Of a stretch of DNA of 64,000 nucleotides, positions 36,573-44,465 are shown piece by piece. Location of the stretch: positions 480,127-544,126 of the forward strand of contig JAHDWK010000001.1 of assembly GCA_023382655.1 (NCBI GenBank). Direction: 5' to 3'. Position numbers and translations under genes: made by a program. Position 1 is the first letter of the stretch. Every line of letters begins with the position of its first letter. This DNA is from Anaerolineae bacterium (lineage in GTDB: Bacteria > Chloroflexota > Anaerolineae > Promineifilales > Promineifilaceae). Under the pieces are notes generated by a model, which did not search any database, had not been told where the DNA came from, and saw only the letters and a program-made list of their open reading frames with translations.

Positions 36573-39500
36573 ATGGGTCAAAGACGTTTGTTAGCCGTTG
36601 TGAATCGGCCGGTCCATCTCGTGAATCGTAAGAAAGAGATGGAAACAATCAGCCAGGCTATTTTTGACGAGGGGGATGGTTGTCGCCTGGTGTTGGTAGA
36701 GGGGGCAGGTGGTTTGGGCAAGACGCGCCTAGTAGAAGAGGTGCTGCGCCGTCTGGGCCATCCCGAAACGAGAGAGATATATCGGGCGCCGCGCCCGGAA
36801 AATGATTGGTCACAGCGCAGCCCTCAAGTGCTAATTTCTGACCTGATTGATTTTACCGATGTTCGTTTACACACCCGCGAATATCTGTTGGAAAAATTGG
36901 CGGATCCGTTGAACTGGAACGGCCGTATCCGTTTTACCCACTACGCACAGGCGCACGCCCGTTACCAGCGGCTGGCCGACTTTGGCGTGGCCTTCACCAT
37001 GCTGCAACCCGCCGCCGTTGAAGCCGAAAACGCCTTTTGGGAAGATTACCGGCAGGCCGCCCAAAAGCAGCGACTTGTCATTCCCATGGATACCACTGAA
37101 CAGTTAGCCATTATCAGCTCTAAATGGCTGCTGGATCGGGGGCTGATTCGCCCTGAAGATACCGCGTTTAACACGCAACAATGGCTGCTGGATCAGATCG
37201 AAGCCGGTAGTTTTGCCAACACCACCCTGATTATTGCCGGACGCCATGAAGAAGGTGCCCTGTTTTTTGACCTGCTCAAGCAAACGGCCCAGCAGGCCCA
37301 GGATAAATGTGAGCTAATCACCGTTAACTTACGGCCGTTTAAGCTGGCCGACACCAAAGCATATTTTGATACTATTTACGAGGATTGGCATGAGATTCTG
37401 GCGCATGAGGCGGATCAGGAGACGGCCGTACACATCCGCAAAGTGTTAGAACTGCTCCGTGCTGATGCCGAACGGCTGGAAGTGTTGTGGCTGTTCACCG
37501 GCGGCCAACCCATTCGTCTGGCGCTCTACCTGGATGTGTTGGTGGAAGGCCGCACGATTCCCGAACCCCTACTCTCTCCCCTTCCCGCCGCGCGCCGTGC
37601 CGCTGCCAACCCAGAAACCCTGACCGCCATCCAAAAGGAGATTGAAGCTGAATTTGTACAACTGTTATTTAGCGCTGAGCCAGATTTGCGGGCGCGCATC
37701 CTGCGCTCGCTGGCCCGTGCCACACGCGGCCTGAACGCCGAGCAACTACACTTCATTCTAGACAGCGAACCACAGCAAAAAGTGAAAGAGTGGCAGCCCA
37801 ATGCCCGGCAACTGGAAGCCATACGGGCCGAACTGAACGACATTGGCCGTTTATCCATTGTCAAAAACAAGCCCGGCGGACGGGTAGGTTTACAGGACGA
37901 GATGTACCGCATCTATGCCGAATGTATGTCCGCCAATGAGGCCGACCGGCAGAAAGAGATGATTTCACGCCAGGCCGCTTACCGCCAGATGCAGAGCTGG
38001 GCCGACTATCTGCGGCAGCAGTTGGATGAGGAAGATGAAGCGTATGTGCGCGATGATTTGAAGCGGATTCATGTGGAACGGCCGTCTAACATCCTCAGCA
38101 CCCGTATGCCCACCGCCTCCGCCATTGAAGAACGACGCCGCAATCAGGCTGCCGCTAACTTGTTGGAAGCCGAGCTGGAATATCTGCACTACACCCTGCT
38201 GTTAGACCCTAACGTGCATTTCAATGACATTTATTACAACATGGCGAATGAGCGGGTGACGGCCTACCAGGAAGCCGAAGTAGCCATGTTTCAGGCGGAG
38301 ATGTGGCGTATTTTGCAAGACAGCAATACGTTTCGGTTTCTTGATATACCAGAACGGCAGCGTCACGACCGTGAATCTGAATCTCTTCCCATCATCTTGC
38401 GCCGTGCCGCCCAGACCGATGACGCTGTCAAATGGATCATCCGCTTCGTTTTGCGCAAAGAGTATGACCGCGCCATCCAACTGGCCGACGCCATTGATGT
38501 GGCGGCTGCCAAATTAGCCGACCAAAATGAATGGCATAGTTGGAACCACACATTGGCCCGTCATGAACGTTTATGCTGGCGCGAATATGCTCGTTTACTC
38601 CGGGCCGAAAACATTCAGCAATCAATTGCTCTCTATGAAGAAGCTGTCAAAGAGTTAGAAGCGTTAGCACAGGCTGATGTGAATACACTCGTTTTTCCCG
38701 AACGAAATGAATATGGCTTCGTCAATCACCCGGCGGAAAAGCGGCTCCTGTTGGTACTGGCTGTTATTCACGGTAACTTGGGATATGGGTATACCACGCT
38801 GGGCGAATCCATCGAAGCAACCCAGGCATATGCCAACAGCCTCAAATATATCCGACAACTTCCCGCCAGGCAGTCCAAAGCATTTGAAGCCAGGACACGT
38901 AATAACCTGTCGCGGGCATTGGCGGAAATGGGTAAAAAGCGAGCATTGCGGGTTTGCGAAGATGGTTTGGAACTGCGAACTCAGGTGGGCGAGTGGCTGC
39001 CCATAGCCCTTTCCTACAATACATTAGGGCTGATAATGAACGATCTTTATCGGCCATACGAAGCCACCCAGTATTGTGCCCGTGCCCTGGCCATTGCCAG
39101 TAGGGTGGATGATCCCCGTGTGACTGGTCTGGTATTGGTGCAGTTAGGCGAGGCGCTGCGCCGGTTGGTTGTATCCAAAATTCCGCCGCAAGATTCACCG
39201 GATGAGATTTATCGTGAGGCAGAACGGGCGTTGGAACAGGCTCGTGATATTTTCACCAATTTGCAAGAAAGTGTGCGTATAATCGAAGCTAATCTGGAAA
39301 CCGGCTGCCTGTACCGTAACTGGATGTTGATCACCGACCGGGTGCAGTTGCCGCGTATCTGGGAACGACGTTATGGGGATGCGGTGGATTATTTACTACA
39401 AGCAGTACAGATGGCGCATGAGCGCCAATTGGTGCGGTTGGAACTGGATGCGCGAGCTAACCTGGCCTGGACCCACTTTTATGCGCAAGATTGGACGGCC

Positions 39501-40013
39501 GTCACCGAATCCCTGCAATTAGCCGAAAAATTAGTCCCCTCTGCCGGACTGCTGAAAGCGGGGCAGCCCCCTCCACGGCGCGATGCGGTTCCATCTCACT
39601 TTTACAAACAACTAGGCAAACTGTATGGCCTGCACGGCCAAATGGCGCTTAAACAGTTTGAAGCTATTGTAGAAAAAGAAAAGTCACGCCTGTACACGGC
39701 CGTAGACCGCGCTTCTTTTCTCAAACAAAAAGAGGAGTTTCTGCTCAAAGCGGCCGATGCCTATGTGCAGGCGTTAGGTTACGCCGAGCTCTTCATTCCC
39801 CGTTCTGATGCCCTGGTCATCATGTATGATGTGCTGTATGGTTATCTCAAACGCATGAACCGGCACGAGTTGCAGCTTTTCTATCGCGCCGAACGAGAAG
39901 CCAGCCAAAAATACAGCGTCCGCCAGATTGAGTTGGAAAATTTCGGCAATCTGGAAGGTTTCTTGCGTGACAATTTTGGCAACTATTATGAGCAAGAAGT
40001 TACCTCTTCATAG
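36573..40013 (+). CDS. STAND-type NTPase with TPR-like C terminus
   Basis: 1146 residues. Start supported by AAGGAGGGTGAA just before the ATG. Walker A LVEGAGGLGKTRL (about 41-53), a further Asp-rich strand (LISDLIDFTDV) and winged-helix/arm region to about 420. The C-terminal 600 residues are helical repeats, partly TPR (LAVIHGNLGYGYTTLGESIE, then LSYNTLGLIMNDLYRPYEAT). STAND NTPases are signal-sensing switches that oligomerise on ligand binding. The TPR part is the likely sensor. No separate effector domain is evident at either end, so output may pass through neighbours. Confidence 0.8.
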   Translation: MGQRRLLAVVNRPVHLVNRKKEMETISQAIFDEGDGCRLVLVEGAGGLGKTRLVEEVLRRLGHPETREIYRAPRPENDWSQRSPQVLISDLIDFTDVRLHTREYLLEKLADPLNWNGRIRFTHYAQAHARYQRLADFGVAFTMLQPAAVEAENAFWEDYRQAAQKQRLVIPMDTTEQLAIISSKWLLDRGLIRPEDTAFNTQQWLLDQIEAGSFANTTLIIAGRHEEGALFFDLLKQTAQQAQDKCELITVNLRPFKLADTKAYFDTIYEDWHEILAHEADQETAVHIRKVLELLRADAERLEVLWLFTGGQPIRLALYLDVLVEGRTIPEPLLSPLPAARRAAANPETLTAIQKEIEAEFVQLLFSAEPDLRARILRSLARATRGLNAEQLHFILDSEPQQKVKEWQPNARQLEAIRAELNDIGRLSIVKNKPGGRVGLQDEMYRIYAECMSANEADRQKEMISRQAAYRQMQSWADYLRQQLDEEDEAYVRDDLKRIHVERPSNILSTRMPTASAIEERRRNQAAANLLEAELEYLHYTLLLDPNVHFNDIYYNMANERVTAYQEAEVAMFQAEMWRILQDSNTFRFLDIPERQRHDRESESLPIILRRAAQTDDAVKWIIRFVLRKEYDRAIQLADAIDVAAAKLADQNEWHSWNHTLARHERLCWREYARLLRAENIQQSIALYEEAVKELEALAQADVNTLVFPERNEYGFVNHPAEKRLLLVLAVIHGNLGYGYTTLGESIEATQAYANSLKYIRQLPARQSKAFEARTRNNLSRALAEMGKKRALRVCEDGLELRTQVGEWLPIALSYNTLGLIMNDLYRPYEATQYCARALAIASRVDDPRVTGLVLVQLGEALRRLVVSKIPPQDSPDEIYREAERALEQARDIFTNLQESVRIIEANLETGCLYRNWMLITDRVQLPRIWERRYGDAVDYLLQAVQMAHERQLVRLELDARANLAWTHFYAQDWTAVTESLQLAEKLVPSAGLLKAGQPPPRRDAVPSHFYKQLGKLYGLHGQMALKQFEAIVEKEKSRLYTAVDRASFLKQKEEFLLKAADAYVQALGYAELFIPRSDALVIMYDVLYGYLKRMNRHELQLFYRAEREASQKYSVRQIELENFGNLEGFLRDNFGNYYEQEVTSS

Positions 40014-40021
40014 GTAATCCC

Positions 40022-41494
40022 ATGTACTCTGATACCCCTCTTTTGCTCACTCAGCCCCAACTTGAACAAGATGATGATTGCGCCTGCCCGGACAAGGCGT
40101 TTGTGCTGGCGTTTGATTACACCGCTGGCGAAGTAGATACCGACTGTGCCTGCCCAGATAGAGGGTGGGGGTTGACAACAGCAGGGACCAACGGCCGTAT
40201 CCCCTTCACCGTCACCCCCCACACCCACAGCCAATCCCTTACGACTGAACACACCCTGGTTTACAGTCCCTATGCCCCCGGCGGCCCCAGCGTGCTGAAC
40301 CAGGCGGCTTATGCACGCTGGCAAACATTCGGTCGTGCCCAATCCTTGCAAGAGGGGATAGATTTTGCTCTGGCCGAGCAGGCGTTGTTGCAACCAGCCC
40401 AGGCCAATTTCCAGCCCCACTACCACACGCCAGAAACGCTAACCGCCTGGCTGCACATCACTAATGCCTGCAATCTGGACTGCCCCTACTGCTATGTGCG
40501 CAAATCATCGGCGCGGATGGATGAGGCTGCCGGGCTGAAGGCGCTGGCGCATATCTTTGACACCGCCCAACGGCACGGCTTCCGGCGCGTCAAACTCAAG
40601 TATGCTGGCGGCGAGGCTACGCTGCATTTCAAACTGGTGCGCCGGTTGCATGAGGAGGCCGTACAACTGGCAGCCTCCCACAACCTGGCCCTGCGCGAAG
40701 TGGTGCTGAGCAATGGCATCCACCTGCGCCCGGCCGATGCCGATTGGCTGGCGGCATCCGGTACCAAACTGATGGTGTCGCTGGATGGGGTAGGCGAGGT
40801 GCATGACCGGCAACGGCCGTTCCGTAACGGCGCACCCTCCTTCTCTCACCTGGAACACACGGTGGATCACGTTCTCCGGCCACGCAGCATCAAACCGGAT
40901 GTCACCGTCACCCTCACCCGTCTCAATGCAGGGGGCGCAGCTGAGGCCGTGCGCTGGGCGCTGGCCCGCGACTTGCCCGTCAGCCTGAACTTCTACCGTC
41001 AAAACATCCTCAGCGCCAGCCGCAAGGAGCTAGAATTGGAAGAACAGGCCATCATTGACGGCATGTTGGCGGCATATGCGGAATTTGAGGCACATTTACC
41101 GGCACGGCCGTTTCTCAATGGCTTGCTCGACAGGGTACAGGCCGAAGCCCATGCCCACACCTGCGGCGTCCAACACAGCTACCTGGTCATCACTCACGAA
41201 GGGCGTATTGCCCAATGCCAGATGCACCTTGATCAGCCCGTTCCCGCGACGCTTACCGGTGATTTGCTGCCGCTGGTGGCCGCCGGCCCCATTCAAAATC
41301 TGCCCGTTGATGAAAAAGAAGGTTGCCGCAGTTGTGAATTCCGCTACCGATGCACCGGCGGCTGCCCCCTGGAAACATTCCGCGCCACCGGGCGGTGGGA
41401 CGTGCAAAGCCCGCACTGCCGCATCTACAAAACCCTTTTCCCCCATGCTCTCCGCCTGGAAGGGCTGCGCCTGCTGAAAGTGAATGGCTATTGA
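40022..41494 (+). CDS. Radical SAM/SPASM enzyme with N-terminal CACPD motifs
   Basis: 490 residues. Radical SAM cluster C150xxxC154xxC157 in ITNACNLDCPYCYVRKSS. SPASM-type C-terminal cluster region: GCRSCEFRYRCTGGCPLETF and SPHCRIY. The first 130 residues are unusual: two motifs DDDCACPDK (about 17-25) and DTDCACPDRGW (about 39-49), then a beta-rich segment. SPASM enzymes of this kind modify peptides or mature enzymes. No obvious RiPP precursor is adjacent; the next small gene encodes a membrane peptide. The gene lies 9 bases after the STAND gene, so is part of the same unit. The CACPD part may be a substrate-like or metal-binding module. Confidence 0.85.
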   Translation: MYSDTPLLLTQPQLEQDDDCACPDKAFVLAFDYTAGEVDTDCACPDRGWGLTTAGTNGRIPFTVTPHTHSQSLTTEHTLVYSPYAPGGPSVLNQAAYARWQTFGRAQSLQEGIDFALAEQALLQPAQANFQPHYHTPETLTAWLHITNACNLDCPYCYVRKSSARMDEAAGLKALAHIFDTAQRHGFRRVKLKYAGGEATLHFKLVRRLHEEAVQLAASHNLALREVVLSNGIHLRPADADWLAASGTKLMVSLDGVGEVHDRQRPFRNGAPSFSHLEHTVDHVLRPRSIKPDVTVTLTRLNAGGAAEAVRWALARDLPVSLNFYRQNILSASRKELELEEQAIIDGMLAAYAEFEAHLPARPFLNGLLDRVQAEAHAHTCGVQHSYLVITHEGRIAQCQMHLDQPVPATLTGDLLPLVAAGPIQNLPVDEKEGCRSCEFRYRCTGGCPLETFRATGRWDVQSPHCRIYKTLFPHALRLEGLRLLKVNGY

Positions 41495-41683
41495 TTGAAG
41501 TTTTTTTAACGCAAAGGGGCAAAGGGACCAAAGACGCAAAGAGTAAGAATAAAAAGAAATAACGTGCTTGTCAGACTGTTGTCAGGTAACTGTATGGTTG
41601 TGTTGGCATTGTCTTAGTCTGGCGTGACGGTACGGTGTTATGATGGGCTGCATGACAGAAGTTGATAAAACAGGAGAAAAAAG

Positions 41684-41836
41684 ATGATGCACCCATTAGT
41701 AACTTTAGCTTTTTGCATATTGGTAACTTGGTCAGTAATAGCAGCAATTTTGATTATTTCAATTTTTGTTCTGAGTTCTCGAATGACTCAAAGTGTAGAG
41801 GAGCAGCCGATATCTGGCCGTCCTGCTCTAAGCTAA
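41684..41836 (+). CDS. 50-residue single-pass membrane peptide
   Basis: Begins ATGATG at 41684 after CAGGAGAAAAAAG, a good ribosome-binding site. The sequence starts MMHPLVTLAFCILVTWSVIA, continues through a hydrophobic helix to about residue 32, then RMTQSVEEQPISGRPALS. It is too short for standard ORF cutoffs. One Cys lies inside the helix. It is 20 bases before the SPFH gene, whose SD overlaps its tail, and follows the radical SAM gene by 189 bases. Possible roles: membrane anchor for the SPFH protein, a toxin-like peptide, or a radical-SAM substrate. None proven. Confidence 0.65.
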   Translation: MMHPLVTLAFCILVTWSVIAAILIISIFVLSSRMTQSVEEQPISGRPALS

Positions 41837-41855
41837 GTGAAAAGGAGAGGTAATC

Positions 41856-42623
41856 ATGGATAGTGACACCAGTTTTGAAGAGAGATTTTGGTCGTGGTTG
41901 GGTTATCGGTTAGTTGACGAAAATACGCTGCTGCCAGTGATCAAACACCGCTGCGTCATCGCCTTTCGTAAACCAGGCTGGCATCATATCGCCGGGTTAG
42001 GGAAAAAATATGGGCAACCTATCTCCACTGCCCTCCGTATCTCGCCCACCATCCAGATAGATACTCCAACGACTGACGGCATTACCGTTTCTGTGTTTGT
42101 CAATGTGAAATACACCTTTGATCCGCGCCAAATAGATTCCAACATGAAGTCTAGTATTGCCAAATTAGGGGACGATGCCCTGAGCGAGATTGTATACGAC
42201 CAGGTAGGAGAAGCGGTACGTTCGGTCTGTGGCCGCAAGTCGGAAGCTCAGTTAGCTAATGGCTCACTCTGGGCTGAATTGAAGCGAGATATTCGCCACA
42301 ACCTGCAACGCGACCTGGCTTCTTATGGCATTGGATTTCGGAGCGACAAGTCTGTTACCATTCTGAATATCGTTCCCCCGGTGGAAATTGTGCGTGAACG
42401 GGTGGCTGCCAAATCCAGAACTATCTATGCCGATAGCATCCAGAAACAACCGCCCGAATTAGCCCATGAGTTGCACGAACAGGAAATCGTCCGGCATGGT
42501 GACTTTGTGCATATCTCTTACGACCGCACACCGCCGCCACGGACCAATGGGTTGCCCATTACCGAGTTATATACGGCCGTACCCGAATTCGCTCGTAACG
42601 GCCGTCACAAACATCCCAACTAA
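41856..42623 (+). CDS. SPFH/band-7-like domain protein
   Basis: 255 residues. The central part (about 30-200) has the SPFH pattern: IQIDTPTTDGITVSVFVNVK, then YTFDPRQ, RDLASYGIGFRSDKSVTILN and IVPPVEIVRERVAAKSR. SPFH proteins assemble into membrane-associated rings or microdomains. No transmembrane helix is in this protein, but the preceding 50-residue peptide has one, so both could form a split SPFH unit. SD AAAAGGAGAGG lies before the ATG. Last gene of the cluster. Its short C terminus lacks the long coiled coil of flotillins. Confidence 0.7.
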   Translation: MDSDTSFEERFWSWLGYRLVDENTLLPVIKHRCVIAFRKPGWHHIAGLGKKYGQPISTALRISPTIQIDTPTTDGITVSVFVNVKYTFDPRQIDSNMKSSIAKLGDDALSEIVYDQVGEAVRSVCGRKSEAQLANGSLWAELKRDIRHNLQRDLASYGIGFRSDKSVTILNIVPPVEIVRERVAAKSRTIYADSIQKQPPELAHELHEQEIVRHGDFVHISYDRTPPPRTNGLPITELYTAVPEFARNGRHKHPN

Positions 42624-42628
42624 AAGGA

Positions 42629-42704
42629 GGTAAATTGCATATATAAAAACTATTGACATAAAACCAGATACGACTAAGGAGGAACACTATATATGATTAA
42701 GTGA
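42629..42704 (+). other. 15-base repeat, promoter-like boxes and MIK mini-ORF
   Basis: GGTAAATTGCATATA at 42629-42643 repeats the promoter motif of 32167. TTGACA follows at 42653. A strong TAAGGAGG at 42675-42682 is placed correctly for ATG 42693, but that frame reads only ATG-ATT-AAG-TGA (three codons). This looks like the head of a lost gene, or a short translated leader. The bases after the TGA have no coding frame. Confidence 0.5.
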
Positions 42705-42802
42705 TCACAGGCTCACCTGTCAAACAAGCCCTTTCATCCTCTTCCCATAAAAATGGGATACCTATGCTGGAACAGCTAGACACAAACGAATAATGATTAG
42801 GC

Positions 42803-42838
42803 AAACGGCCGTTACCAATCTCCTGGTAACGGCCGTTT
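42803..42838. terminator. Perfect 15-bp hairpin containing two octamer copies
   Basis: AAACGGCCGTTACCA at 42803-42817 pairs with its complement at 42824-42838 around ATCTCC. Each arm carries the palindrome ACGGCCGT. It follows the SPFH gene region and could end its transcript, but only a weak T-tract (TACTTGTTG) follows. Confidence 0.5.
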
Positions 42839-42879
42839 ACTTGTTGCGATGCGTTTGTCCGCATCCTGTCGTTAGTGAG

Positions 42880-42966
42880 GCTGGTAGGGGGCTTCTTCAT
42901 CAATGTTGCCCACAAATTGGGGCAGGTTGGTGTGGCCCAACATCTGGCGGATGGCTGGGTCTTCAT
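42880..42966 (-). pseudogene. Fragment of DinB gene 3' end (duplicate of 44466 region)
   Basis: The 80-odd bases starting GGCTGGTAGGGGGCTTCTTC match the 3' end of the DinB gene at 44474-44560 (GGTTGGTAGGGCGCTTCTTC) at about four of five positions, in the same orientation. The peptide is a diverged form of MSGHTNLPQFVGNIDEEAPY. The rest of the gene is absent here. It is a partial duplicate or recombination scar about 1.6 kb away from the intact copy. Confidence 0.75.
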
Positions 42967-43176
42967 AACACACTCCCCATCAAATTTATAAATATCTGGC
43001 GGCCTGCTGCTGCCATTTTTAATTTGCCCCAAAGTAGGACAGAACCGGCCTTTTTTAGGACAAAACGATGTTTTGGCCATGTTACTGTAACGGCGTGATC
43101 ACAACAACATGAATGAAACGGTGGTCACAAACAAATCTGAACAGGCATCAAAAAGATGCAAAAAGGAGCAAACAAA

Positions 43177-43527
43177 ATGTTAGAAAAAGTGCAATTAATC
43201 TGGAAACCAAAAGTATGGCTGATGATGGCCGCAATGATGCTGTTGTTGGGGGTGGTTGGTTCTGTGGCGGCCGCCACAGAGGTGCAATCCTCAATACAGG
43301 GGGCACAGGAACACACGCGCGGGTTATCTCCTGAGATAATGGCATCTGTAATCATTATGCACTATGGCCCAAATGGAAACCCAACCGGCCGTCTGCATAA
43401 CCTGACAATTGATGAATACTACGCCATCATAGACGCCCTTCTCGCCAGCGGTCATTCGTTATCTCCGCAAAATGTGGATTGCATGGGCCATAGAATGAGA
43501 GGCGAAGATTGCAACTTGTGGCCGTAA
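43177..43527 (+). CDS. Small secreted protein of unknown function
   Basis: 116 residues from ATG 43177, preceded by AAAAAGGAGCAAACAAA. Signal peptide: positively charged start and hydrophobic core MMAAMMLLLGVVGSVAAA, cleavage after AAA. The mature part of about 80 residues has an amphipathic helix pair (SPEIMASVIIMHYG, then IDEYYAIIDALLASGHSL) and two Cys (NVDCMGHRMRGEDC). Not a family I recognise. The upstream gap shows gene loss, so it may belong to an accessory patch. Confidence 0.65.
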   Translation: MLEKVQLIWKPKVWLMMAAMMLLLGVVGSVAAATEVQSSIQGAQEHTRGLSPEIMASVIIMHYGPNGNPTGRLHNLTIDEYYAIIDALLASGHSLSPQNVDCMGHRMRGEDCNLWP

Positions 43528-43566
43528 AACAGTGCCCAGCGCCTAAATAGCTTATTGTAGTACAGT

Positions 43567-43597
43567 ATACGTCGGTACATTTTTTGTATCGGCGTAT
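43567..43597. terminator. Hairpin between convergent genes
   Basis: ATACGTCGGTAC (43567-43578) can pair with GTATCGGCGTAT (43586-43597) using two G-U pairs, loop ATTTTTT, followed by TTCATTTTAT. It lies between the stops of the small secreted protein and the esterase. Confidence 0.6.
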
Positions 43598-43618
43598 TTC
43601 ATTTTATCAGGCTCACGT

Positions 43619-44407
43619 TTACCATTCTTCCGCCAGCCAGCGCAAAAAAGCGGGCATATTGGAAACCCAATAACTGTATTCATGCTCACCTGGCGAAACA
43701 ACCACTGTGGTCTCAATACCGGCCGTTTCTAACAATGTCGCCATTACCTGTGCCCGTTCCAGCATCAAGGGGTCTTGTTCGCCAGTGTTCAAAAAGAAGC
43801 GAGGCTTCTGTTCTGGCGGTAACACCGCCAGCCACTCTTGTAAAGCCGGTTCTTCGCCGCTGATCAGGCCGCTGCCAAACATGCCCACGCTGCCAAACTG
43901 GTCGGGGTGCTGCAAACCCAGTCGGTATGCGCCTATGCCACCCAATGAACCCCCGGCAACGGCCGTATACGCCCTTCCTTCTTGCAGCCGATAGTGTGTT
44001 GTGATGTACGGCCGTAACTCGATATAAATCATCTCTGCCTGCGGGTCCACGTCGGTAGATTCGGTGGCCACAATCAGGAAAGGTGAAACCTGCCCATTGA
44101 GAATCAGGTCATCGGCCACCTGCGCCATACCGGCGGCAAACCAGTTCCCCGGCCCACCGCCCCGCCCCGGCAACAAATACAGCACGGGATAGGATTGCTC
44201 AGGCTGGCTGTCATAACAGGGCGGCAAGTAAATTTGGAAAGCATAAGCATAACCACGCGACGTTTCAGCCAGCGAACCGCTCTCAACGGTGCCCGGCTCC
44301 TGGCAGGCAAACGGTGTGGACGCCGGTTCCGCTATCTGGAATGTGTTTTGCTGGCAGCCCACAAAGACTACCAGAAACAGCAGCAGCGGATACCTTTGCC
44401 CACCCAT
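43619..44407 (-). CDS. Esterase-D-type alpha/beta-hydrolase lipoprotein
   Basis: 262 residues from ATG 44407. This start gives a lipoprotein signal (MGGQRYPLLLFLVVFVGCQQ, lipobox VFVGC). The longer frame upstream is an Arg/Glu-rich translation of repeat DNA. Putative esterase fold: IYLPPCY, PVLYLLPGRGG, nucleophile elbow AGGSLGGIGAYR (Ser), DxxxE-like NTGEQDP and catalytic His in SPGEHEYSYW. Related to enterochelin esterase/esterase D. Probably anchored on the outer face of the membrane. The substrate is unknown. Confidence 0.82.
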   Translation of the reverse strand: MGGQRYPLLLFLVVFVGCQQNTFQIAEPASTPFACQEPGTVESGSLAETSRGYAYAFQIYLPPCYDSQPEQSYPVLYLLPGRGGGPGNWFAAGMAQVADDLILNGQVSPFLIVATESTDVDPQAEMIYIELRPYITTHYRLQEGRAYTAVAGGSLGGIGAYRLGLQHPDQFGSVGMFGSGLISGEEPALQEWLAVLPPEQKPRFFLNTGEQDPLMLERAQVMATLLETAGIETTVVVSPGEHEYSYWVSNMPAFLRWLAEEW

Positions 44408-44409
44408 AA

Positions 44410-44462
44410 ACCTTCGCGCCCCTTCGTGCCTTTCACGAAGTCCTTCGCGCCCTTCGCGGATC
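44410..44462. repeat. CTTCGCGCC-type degenerate repeat
   Basis: TTCGCGCCCCTTCGTGCC, TTTCACGAAG, TCCTTCGCGCCCTTCGCGG: short degenerate units between the DinB and esterase genes, with partial self-complementarity (CGTGCCTTTCACGAAG). Similar in style to the other STRR-like blocks. Confidence 0.6.
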
Positions 44463-44465
44463 GGA

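Larger units (their letters stand above)
42705..43176. other. Gap with hairpin and gene debris
   Basis: No intact gene. It contains the hairpin at 42803-42838, a DinB gene fragment at 42880-42966 and AT-richer DNA up to the next start at 43177. GTGATCACA occurs at 42701 and again at 43095, near the ends of the gap. Confidence 0.5.

Noticed and set aside
40022..41836. RiPP biosynthesis locus with the 50-residue peptide as precursor
   Set aside because: The peptide is a membrane helix with a single Cys and no leader/core pattern, and no transporter or protease is nearby; kept only as a remote option.
42793..43098. Plus-strand 101-codon frame after the cluster
   Set aside because: It is the antisense of the DinB gene fragment and a hairpin, so not a gene.
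42701..43103. 9-bp repeat GTGATCACA as target-site duplication of an inserted element
   Set aside because: No terminal inverted repeats or transposase between the copies, and a self-complementary 9-mer within 400 bases can occur by chance.
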